A stretch of 64,000 bases of DNA from Selenomonadaceae bacterium (lineage in GTDB: Bacteria; Bacillota; Negativicutes; Selenomonadales; Selenomonadaceae). The notes beneath the pieces are model-generated. The model was not told where the DNA came from and ran no database searches. It worked only from the letters and a program-made list of their open reading frames with translations. A program made the translations under genes and the position numbers. Of the stretch, positions 26,348-33,264 are shown piece after piece (the first letter of the stretch is position 1; each line of letters starts with the position of its first letter). The stretch spans positions 1-64,000 of the forward strand of contig JAFYNH010000001.1 in NCBI GenBank assembly GCA_017549815.1. The letters run 5' to 3'.

Positions 26348-27202
26348 TTAATACTCTTCAAGGAGCGGAGCCATATTCAAAAGTTCGTCCATATTTCCGA
26401 CATCGGGAGCGTAAACTTTCGTGCCCTGCTTAAAGTTCATAACGTCAGCGGAGAATTCGCTTGTAAACTTGTTAATCTTTATGTTTTGAATATCGTAAAC
26501 TTGCTCTTCTGGCTTTTTGCGGAATTCTTCCATAAAAATTTCTCCGGCGTCTTCTTCCCAATCTACCGTCAACGTTGAAATTCTTGCCGGCTCGCCTTTT
26601 TCGTCATAGAAAACAAAGTAAACTTTTTTGGCGAGATTCGCGCCCGTGACGCTTTTTATAACCTTTAAATATTTATCAAAGTCTTGAGTTTTTCCTTTGT
26701 CGTCGGTAAATGTGCCGCTTTCGACGAATTTTATTTCTTCGTCGCCCGTGAACATGCCGAATTCTTCCGGCAAGACGATTCTTATGGGGACGGTGCTCCA
26801 TTCTTGAGACGGGTCAAGGTAGGGGTCTTGGAGTTCTTCGGGCGTCGCCTTCAAAGTCTTTTTCTTATTGATGAACTGATAATAATTTTCCGAGTCGTAT
26901 AAAACTTCCGGCATAAGCTTGAGGCTGCCTTTGGCGAAAAGCCCGACAATCGGAATAAAGCGGAGGAGCGTGGCACTTCGACGCCCTTCGCAGTCAAAAG
27001 ATTTCCGCTTATCGCCCACGACGGCAAGAGCGCGTTTATCTTCCTTATTGTTTACCTCGTATTCAACATAATAGTTGTTCGAGTTGATGAGTTCGCGAAG
27101 TTCTTGAGCTTTGGGATTTTCGGCGTGAACTGTACTCGGTAGAAATGACGTTGCCGAAATTGCCAGAGCCGTAAAGGTCGCGAAAAATTTTTTTAATTTC
27201 AT
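26348..27202 (-). CDS. Cassette protein A1, secreted protein of unknown function
   Basis: About 284 residues, starting at ATG 27202 behind GGAGGTG. A signal peptide ends near STVHAE. The mature N-terminus (KAQELRELINSNNYYVEYEV) and C-terminus (VGNMDELLNMAPLL) pair with A2. Between them is a mixed alpha/beta region with a short hydrophobic patch (FIPIVGLFAKG). No known domain is recognised. It is the first gene of the first A-B-C copy, 13 bases before B1. Confidence 0.58.
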   Translation of the reverse strand: MKLKKFFATFTALAISATSFLPSTVHAENPKAQELRELINSNNYYVEYEVNNKEDKRALAVVGDKRKSFDCEGRRSATLLRFIPIVGLFAKGSLKLMPEVLYDSENYYQFINKKKTLKATPEELQDPYLDPSQEWSTVPIRIVLPEEFGMFTGDEEIKFVESGTFTDDKGKTQDFDKYLKVIKSVTGANLAKKVYFVFYDEKGEPARISTLTVDWEEDAGEIFMEEFRKKPEEQVYDIQNIKINKFTSEFSADVMNFKQGTKVYAPDVGNMDELLNMAPLLEEY

Positions 27203-27213
27203 ACTTCCACCTC

Positions 27214-27250
27214 CAAAAATAAACGAACGCACTCCAAAAGAGTACGCCCG
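27214..27250 (-). terminator. Hairpin with T-rich tail between LPP20-like gene and A1
   Basis: On the minus strand a 7-bp stem (CGTACTC with GAGTGCG, one G-T pair) and 5-base loop is followed by a T-rich stretch. It could terminate part of the transcripts and so lower cassette expression relative to the gene before it. The T tract is interrupted, so termination may be partial. Confidence 0.45.
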
Positions 27251-27278
27251 CTTTTTTATCCATTTCAATTTGCCGAAA

Positions 27279-28127
27279 TCATTTAACGAAGACGACTGCG
27301 CAGTTGTTCAAAAAGCCGTCTTGCTGATTCGCCGCAAGAATTTTATCAGCGTCTTGTACGGAAACAACGGGATTGGCGTTAAGGTCGGAAAGTTTGACTG
27401 CCTTGACAACTAAAGGATTATTGCCCGCCCGCTCGCTACTGATTGAATCGGAAACATCGCCAGCATAACTTGCCATGCCGCTTTGAATAATTTTGTCGTA
27501 ATCAAGATTTTGATGACCGTAAATCGCTTGCCCATTTGCATTTTTGATAACAGGACTCATGACGCAATTAACGCCGCCCAAGCCTCTGCAGTCGATTATC
27601 AGCCCTGTGTAATGATTATTCACGACGGTCGGTTGATTGATAATATTGACGTTGACAGGTTGCGGAAAAGCAACTTTCGGCTCATCTTTGAAGGGAAGGT
27701 ACGCGACTTCGGCAACGGAACCTTGACCGCCGTAAAGACGCATTTCCATAACCACTTGACAAGTTCCGTCCTCGAAATGTTGCGGATCGCCGATCTCGAT
27801 AGCGTTGCGAACCGTGCCTTGCGCCATAGTCTTAACCACATATTCCTTGACTTCGTAATCCGTCATTGTAGCGTTAGTCTGAACTTGAACGCCGATATAC
27901 TCAACCAACTTTGATTGCGCGTCCATTCTCGCCGCCTTAGCCGCCGTCAAGCGGTATTTGCCGGGATTATTTTTGTATTTGCTCATGCCGACGCCCTCGC
28001 CCGTTACGCGAACTACTCCAGTACTCCAGTTGACATCAAAATCCGCCGCAAATACGGTTGTTGCGAACATTGCCAACATAAGCATTGCCGTAACAAAGCA
28101 AGCCGCGAATTTTCTTGAAAATGCCAT
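27279..28127 (-). CDS. LPP20-like secreted protein
   Basis: About 282 residues from ATG 28127. The signal peptide ends near TTVFAAD. The mature first half (VVRVTGEGVG, RLTAAKAARMDAQSKLVEYI, then a strand-rich block ending VVMEMRLYGG) follows the LPP20/FlgT N-terminal pattern. The second half (about 150-280) contains VNNHYTGLIIDCRGLG and ends in NNCAVVFVK. It lacks a lipobox. It is the first gene after a strong internal promoter and pairs with the CsgG-like gene at 28237 as the 17957 and 17161 genes pair at the other end of the locus. Confidence 0.65.
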   Translation of the reverse strand: MAFSRKFAACFVTAMLMLAMFATTVFAADFDVNWSTGVVRVTGEGVGMSKYKNNPGKYRLTAAKAARMDAQSKLVEYIGVQVQTNATMTDYEVKEYVVKTMAQGTVRNAIEIGDPQHFEDGTCQVVMEMRLYGGQGSVAEVAYLPFKDEPKVAFPQPVNVNIINQPTVVNNHYTGLIIDCRGLGGVNCVMSPVIKNANGQAIYGHQNLDYDKIIQSGMASYAGDVSDSISSERAGNNPLVVKAVKLSDLNANPVVSVQDADKILAANQQDGFLNNCAVVFVK

Positions 28128-28170
28128 GTTAAACACTCTCCTTTTAAATTTTTATCGTGGAAACATTCTG

Positions 28171-28199
28171 ATTTTACGAAAACTTTTCGGCAGTGTCAA
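28171..28199 (-). promoter_or_regulatory. Strong internal promoter of the surface locus
   Basis: On the minus strand TTGACA (28194-28199) and TAAAAT (28171-28176) are 17 bases apart, in the only gap of about 100 bases within the locus. A small hairpin AAACTT-TATT-AAGTTT with T-rich tail sits just upstream. It divides the locus into an upstream unit (barrel, AT1, CsgG-like) and a downstream unit (27279 gene to 17161 gene). Confidence 0.72.
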
Positions 28200-28236
28200 C
28201 GCAATCAATCAAAACTTAATAAAGTTTAATCGTCTT

Positions 28237-28872
28237 TTAATAGAGACGTTGAATAAGGGTGTCGACCGTTTGAAAAGCCGCCTGTTGTAGAGCATTGTGA
28301 ACGCTGTCCTGCGTAACTTTTGACCTGCCGATTTCAAGCGTGGTAATGGGAGTGCCTTTAATTCTCACGAAAGAGCCGCGAGATTTACCCTCGCCCTTCG
28401 CCGCAGAAATTATCCTGCCCGTCGAAACCTCCATGACGCGAACGATAATATGCGCCTTAACCGTGATTTTGGAAATGTCCACGCCAACGCCCGCCGTACT
28501 ACCGCCAGTCTCGCTTAAAGTTACGTCGTTGACATTTCCGTAAACCAGATAATCAGCGTCAAGAAGCTCGCCGATTTTTTTAGCGGTATCGGGGTCGATT
28601 AAGCCCGTCGTATTGAGTTGCGCGGCTTGTATTTTTTCCTCAACCAAAGTTCTGTCCATGATATTAAACTTGCCGACTTGGAAAAGCCTCTGAATTAAAT
28701 ATTCACTTGACGCCTTGCCCGCATTAAAAATATTTATATCAAACGGTACCGCGCTTTCATGAGTTCCCAAATCCATTATTGCGATTTTGGCTGTCTCTTC
28801 AATCAATTTTTCGGCGAAAGCGGGCGTGCAAACGCTTATCAAGATTAAGAGAGCCGAAAAAAATTTCTTCAT
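28237..28872 (-). CDS. CsgG-like secreted protein (upstream unit)
   Basis: A 211-residue protein with signal peptide (to about residue 20, TPAFAE). The mature part reads KIAIMDLGTHESAV, RLFQVGKFNIMDRTLVEE, GELLDADYLVYGNVNDV and VRVMEVSTGRIISAAKGEG, the standard CsgG/TolB-like order. It has no lipobox. It follows AT1 by 21 bases and has a good AAGGAGG site. It is a diverged relative of the CsgG-like genes at 17161, 22165 and 24557. Confidence 0.75.
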   Translation of the reverse strand: MKKFFSALLILISVCTPAFAEKLIEETAKIAIMDLGTHESAVPFDINIFNAGKASSEYLIQRLFQVGKFNIMDRTLVEEKIQAAQLNTTGLIDPDTAKKIGELLDADYLVYGNVNDVTLSETGGSTAGVGVDISKITVKAHIIVRVMEVSTGRIISAAKGEGKSRGSFVRIKGTPITTLEIGRSKVTQDSVHNALQQAAFQTVDTLIQRLY

Positions 28873-28893
28873 AAATCCTCCTTTGACTTAAAG

Positions 28894-30759
28894 TTAAAAA
28901 GATTTCTTAACACCAGCTGTGGCAGACAATCCTTTTTGCAGTCCGATTTGTCCCGTCAAATTTATATCGAGAGCCCAAGGATGGGATTTTCTCGGCTTGA
29001 TTTGCCAACCAAGCTCCAAAATTCCCGTCGAACCTTTAATCGCCGCTTTGGGTGTCGTGTACCCTCTGTACGTCGCCGCCGTCGAGCCGTTGAATTGATA
29101 TTGGAAGGCAAGCCCAGTGTAAATGTTGCTTATCGGACTTGTGCGCGTTGTCATGCGATAGCCCAGCTTGAAAGTCCCGTTGTCAACAGAATCGAATTCG
29201 TAGTTTTCGCCTGTTGAAATCTTCGTATTCATGCCGTTCACGTGACTGTGTGAATAAATTCCGTAAATGTGCATGAGATTATTTTTGTTGAGGCGTTTAA
29301 GTTTGCCGACGCGAATATGTCCCGCAAAAGCTAGTGTCGAATCGTCAAAGCCGACCGATGAACGCTGAGAACCTCTGAAAAAATCATAGGACATGAAATT
29401 TGTATCCGCTTTACCGCCGCGAAAACTCCCTTCCAAATAAAAGCCATTCTTATTCATCTTGCGAATGAGAAGCCCGCCAAGAAAATATTTTGAACTGCCG
29501 TGCCCGTGTGTGCCGTCTTCAAGATAGCTGTCATAAGTCGTCTTGCCGTAATCAAATACTGGCGCAATAACAAAAGGTTTACTGTTCGGCTCCGCCAAAC
29601 CCCGCGCAATTCCCAAATTCATTCCGCGACTTTTGCTTTCTATATAGGAACCGTTGCCGGTTTTGGTTTTCAAATTACCGCCGTTCATATTGGCGAAAAT
29701 TCCCCAAGAATTACTTATCATTGTCAAGTTTGAATTTTCTTTGGATTCTTCGTCGGTAGGATCAAAATCTTCGACTCTAAGAGAATCCATTATCCTGTTC
29801 GTGCCGTTAGAAATTTCCCCTGAAGCAACTATCGCGCCCTGATTCAATGCGCGAGTTTGTTCTTCAACGCGAGGAGCACCTAAAGTCAATTCGATACCGT
29901 TACTCGTGGGAGTTAATTCGGTATCATAAGTGAGCGTAACGCCTTCAGCAAAGCGGCTGTTCATTTTGACTCCAGAAGTATTGAGTCCGTTGCCGTTTGC
30001 AAGGAGATTGATTTTGTCGCCTGTAGTAAGATTCGTGCCGCCGTTCACAACCGCATTAATTGTCCTGTTTGAAATGTCCGTTGAACCTTCGGTTAAAGTC
30101 AGCGCGGTATCGCCGTTTTTGGTTTCGGACGGCAGATTAAAATTCAGCGTGTCGAAGTCGTAAATATTCCGCGCAGTTATACCAACAGCATTAACATTTA
30201 AGGTATTTCCTGAAGCGTTTTCGACATCACCCAAAATACCGCCGTAAAGATAAACAGCCGACAAATTGGGACTGCCGGAAATTTCAACTGTGTTATTGGT
30301 CGCCGTGACGCTTGGAAGGACAAGATAAGAATTTGCGAAATCGCCGCCGTTGATTCTCAAAATGTTATCGCGAACATTGCCGCTAAAAGACAATTCATCA
30401 TTCACCGTGAGCGAAAGTCGACCGCCATTTAAAATAAATTCGTTGCCGATAAGACTGCCCGTGTAAGAGCCGCCGTTGACGATTAAATTAAAAATCCCGC
30501 CGTTAATTGTGATTCTATTCCAAGCAATATTCCCGTTGCCTGAAGAACCGCCCGCAGTGAAAGTGTATTCTCCCTTCCCAACGTCGACATTTCTTTTTAC
30601 GCCGTTGAATTTGACTTCGTCTTCGCCAATTTCTATCGTATTGTAAGCAAGTTTGTTGTTGAGTTCTTCTTCATCTTCGGCGAAAGTTACGTTCGGATAA
30701 TTAATGAGACTTCCCGCCATGAGACTTGCGAGCAAAAGCTTTTTAGTTGAAATTTTCAT
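28894..30759 (-). CDS. Autotransporter AT1 (type Va)
   Basis: A 621-residue protein with signal peptide (to about residue 27, NVTFAED). A short beta-helix-like passenger (about 30-310) has units such as NRITINGGIFNLIVNGG and TEGSTDISNRTINAVVNGG. A C-terminal barrel (about 345-621) follows, ending in Phe (GVKKSF). The barrel shares KTGNGSYIES, GFYLEGSFRGGK, RLNKNN, YGIYSH and RTSPISNIYTGLAFQY with AT2. It starts 12 bases after the phase-variable barrel gene, so it is probably co-transcribed with it and may feel polar effects of its off state. Confidence 0.86.
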   Translation of the reverse strand: MKISTKKLLLASLMAGSLINYPNVTFAEDEEELNNKLAYNTIEIGEDEVKFNGVKRNVDVGKGEYTFTAGGSSGNGNIAWNRITINGGIFNLIVNGGSYTGSLIGNEFILNGGRLSLTVNDELSFSGNVRDNILRINGGDFANSYLVLPSVTATNNTVEISGSPNLSAVYLYGGILGDVENASGNTLNVNAVGITARNIYDFDTLNFNLPSETKNGDTALTLTEGSTDISNRTINAVVNGGTNLTTGDKINLLANGNGLNTSGVKMNSRFAEGVTLTYDTELTPTSNGIELTLGAPRVEEQTRALNQGAIVASGEISNGTNRIMDSLRVEDFDPTDEESKENSNLTMISNSWGIFANMNGGNLKTKTGNGSYIESKSRGMNLGIARGLAEPNSKPFVIAPVFDYGKTTYDSYLEDGTHGHGSSKYFLGGLLIRKMNKNGFYLEGSFRGGKADTNFMSYDFFRGSQRSSVGFDDSTLAFAGHIRVGKLKRLNKNNLMHIYGIYSHSHVNGMNTKISTGENYEFDSVDNGTFKLGYRMTTRTSPISNIYTGLAFQYQFNGSTAATYRGYTTPKAAIKGSTGILELGWQIKPRKSHPWALDINLTGQIGLQKGLSATAGVKKSF

Positions 30760-30771
30760 ATCGAGACCTCC

Positions 30772-31628
30772 TTAAAAATCAAAGCGAAGTCCGGCAAAAG
30801 GACCGTTCATTTTTAATTTGCCGTAATCGTTTTTATGATTAACTTTGGTCTCGATTCTTCTGTAACCCGCAGTTATCGCGAAGTGCGGAGCGGGTTTGAA
30901 TTTAATTCCCGCCTCCATGTCGTAGAAATGACCGTAATGACCGAAATACATTCCAGAAATATTTGCGTAGCCGTGAAACTGCGGGAGAATATTTATTTGA
31001 GCACCTACGCCGAGTGTCGGAATCGGAACGCCGTATTTTTCGGAGCGACTTTCAGAGCGACCTTCCGTATTGGTACCGCTGACTTTGCCCTTCCAAAGCA
31101 TACCCGTTAAGCCGTAGCTCCAATTAAGCCCGCCGTCTTCCGTCATTTTTATCGGGTTTGTAACGTTGAGTTTGAGATAGTGCAGAGTATTTTTGGCGTC
31201 AATTTGCCCGCGATACCTGCTGCCTCCGAAAGTCAACACGTCGTGTCCGCTGTAAGTCTTATGACCGCTACCGTGAATATAAATGTAATCGAGCGAAAGT
31301 CTCTTGTAGCGCAGAATAATTTCGGGGGCTTTATCGTCGCCGAATCCCAAATCATTTTTCAACCCGACCGCGCCATCGTTGTAATAAATTTTGTCCGACT
31401 TAACATTGGCATCGAAATGCGGAGCAAAGTATCTTCCTTCGATTGAAAACGGACAATCCGCAAATCTGTCCTCGACCTTGATTGGTTCTTCGAGCTTAAC
31501 TTCTTCTTCCGTCGCGTCGGAGGGTAAATCTTCAGCGTAACTTACCCCCCCCCCCCGTTACTTTGCAAAGCAATCGTCGCAAAGCTCATCGCGAGGAAAT
31601 TCTTCCAGCTTTTGTTTGGCATTCTCAA
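30772..31628 (-). CDS. Phase-variable outer-membrane beta-barrel protein (currently frame-shifted OFF by a poly-G tract)
   Basis: The gene starts at TTG 31628 (8 bases behind GGAG) or ATG 31622 and encodes the signal-peptide start MPNKSWKNFLAMSFATIAL. A run of 12 G on the coding strand then puts TAA in frame directly after the glycines. With 10 or 13 G the frame would join VSYAEDLPSDATEEE, a signal cleavage site, and stay open for 250 codons to the end at 30772. I checked this frame codon by codon. The body (GGSRYRGQIDAKN, WSYGLTGMLWKG, final GLRFDF) is strand-rich and ends in Phe, as outer-membrane barrels do. It heads the surface locus. Confidence 0.82.
31545..31556 (-). repeat. Homopolymer tract of 12 C (poly-G on coding strand)
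   Basis: Twelve consecutive C on the plus strand fall inside the signal-peptide region of the barrel gene. This is the longest homopolymer I noticed in the window. Slipped-strand changes of +1 or -2 bases restore the reading frame. Confidence 0.95.
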
Positions 31629-31725
31629 GAGAAAAACTCCTTTCAAAAAGGGTTAGAATAATTAAAAATTTTCGCGGCTAATAATAAAACAAGGGCATGA
31701 ATAATCACTGGAAAAATTAAAATTT

Positions 31726-32940
31726 TTAAGTTAAATCGCTTGCCGCTTGCCGAGCTTTACCGAATTTTCTTTTCCTAATTGAAATCCAAATCATAATCGA
31801 TAACGCCGTTGCAGTCGTCATGATTATTCCAAGCCCGTTGATGAAATTGCTCCAAGGTAAGGTTCCAATCATCATTCCGAGACTGCCAAATAATATCGGT
31901 ACGAAATTTATCACCGACGAGGCAGTTCCGACATTTTCTTTAATTTCGTGTAAGAGCACTTCCATTGCGAACGGACGCGCTACAGCTCCAATCGCCGTGA
32001 AAGGCAGGAACGACAATAAGAAAATTATCGCCTGCATTTTTCCGATAAGTAATACTAAAATTCCGCTCAGCGTAGCGATTGAAAAGCACAGCTGGAGCAA
32101 GCGGACGTTCGATAAAATATTTTTAAGCTTGAGATATAACATTGGCCCGGCTATCGACGCCGCCGAATTAAACGCGAAGTAATAACTGAACTCCTGCGCG
32201 GTCAGCCCGAAATTTTCTATGTAAATAAATGACGACGCGCTTAAATATGCCATATACGGCGCAGATAAAATCGCAAACATTATCAACGCCGCCATAAAAT
32301 ATTTTTGCCGCCCGACTTCGGCTAGCAATGTCAGCGAATTTAAAACGCTCCCGCAATAACGTTTTTGTTCTGGTAACGTCTCACAAAATAAAAATGCCAC
32401 GATTAAATTTATCGTTCCGAGCAACGTCAGCAAATAAAATGAGCCGCGCCAATCGGTGAACGTTAATAAAATTCCGCCGACCAAAGGCGCAACCATCGGC
32501 GCGATTACTCCCAACGTCTGTGTGATTGCCAAAATTTTTCTCATCACTTGACCGCGAAAACAATCTTTTATTACCGCCGTCGCGACTGTAACCAACGCGC
32601 CCGAACCTGTCGCTTGAAAAAATCGCCCGATTAACAAGAAATAAATATTCGTCGCGCCCGCGCAGGCAAATGACGCCACTGTATAAATCGTCGCTCCAAA
32701 AATTAATATCGGTCGCCGCCCGTATTTGTCGCTTAAAGGTCCGAAAAATATCATGCTCAAGGCAAATACTAAAAAAAATACGGCAAGCGTCATGCTTACC
32801 AAAAATTCGCTAGTCGAAAAATATTCGCTCATTTGTGGTAAAGCGGGCATGTAGACATCCGTAGAGAGCGGCACAAACATATTCACGAATGCCAAATACG
32901 CTATCATCGCGTTTATCGAAAGATATTCTTGTTTTCGCAT
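31726..32940 (-). CDS. MFS multidrug exporter, Bcr/CflA family
   Basis: A 404-residue protein with twelve hydrophobic segments. The N-terminal VPLSTDVYMPALPQM is diagnostic of the Bcr/CflA drug-proton antiporters; the MFS loop motif is FFGPLSDKYGRRP (loop 2-3), and GRFFQATGSGA follows. Substrate is unknown. It is monocistronic, with about 100 bases to the surface locus downstream and a 324-base gap upstream. Confidence 0.92.
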   Translation of the reverse strand: MRKQEYLSINAMIAYLAFVNMFVPLSTDVYMPALPQMSEYFSTSEFLVSMTLAVFFLVFALSMIFFGPLSDKYGRRPILIFGATIYTVASFACAGATNIYFLLIGRFFQATGSGALVTVATAVIKDCFRGQVMRKILAITQTLGVIAPMVAPLVGGILLTFTDWRGSFYLLTLLGTINLIVAFLFCETLPEQKRYCGSVLNSLTLLAEVGRQKYFMAALIMFAILSAPYMAYLSASSFIYIENFGLTAQEFSYYFAFNSAASIAGPMLYLKLKNILSNVRLLQLCFSIATLSGILVLLIGKMQAIIFLLSFLPFTAIGAVARPFAMEVLLHEIKENVGTASSVINFVPILFGSLGMMIGTLPWSNFINGLGIIMTTATALSIMIWISIRKRKFGKARQAASDLT

Positions 32941-33264
32941 TTAATCGCCCCGTTAAAATTAAAATTGACCTATCGTTGTCTTTGTGTTAAGCTAATCTTG
33001 TTAATCAAATATAACAAACAGAAACGATAAGCCAAAATTTTTTCAGTAATTTTAGCCGTTCCTGCATATAAAGTCAACAATCATAAAGATTTTTTCTAAT
33101 TTACAAAATACTTTAGTGGGAATCTATGAGTTCTTCAGCTGTTGCATTTGTATTATACTTTTACTGATAAAAGGAAAAAAGTCCGCATAATTTTTTTGTA
33201 GCGGACTTTGTTTACAGTCTGTTGCCTTGACAGGAGTCGGGGCTTCTTTTATTGCGGTTAAAAT
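32941..33264. other. Intergenic region of about 320 bases
   Basis: It holds the upstream region of the MFS gene and the terminator of glyQS at 33172-33212. A small perfect inverted repeat TTGTTA...TAACAA with an A/T-rich centre lies near 32998-33017, upstream of the MFS gene on its strand, and could be an operator. Otherwise A/T-rich sequence with no open frame worth reporting. Confidence 0.5.
33172..33212 (-). terminator. Rho-independent terminator of glyQS
   Basis: On the minus strand arms AAAGTCCGC and GCGGACTTT form a perfect 9-bp stem that is followed by six T. It lies about 55 bases behind the glyQS stop. Confidence 0.85.

Noticed and set aside
30772..31362. A complete 196-residue protein starting at 31362
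   Set aside because: The frame stays open upstream to the poly-G tract, and the stretch upstream encodes a matching signal peptide in another phase; the short version would lack export and its start (TTG) has no ribosome binding site.
31545..31556. Poly-C run as a sequencing error only
   Set aside because: Length error is possible, but a tract this long exactly at the end of a signal peptide with open frames on both sides fits contingency loci; the true length needs raw reads.
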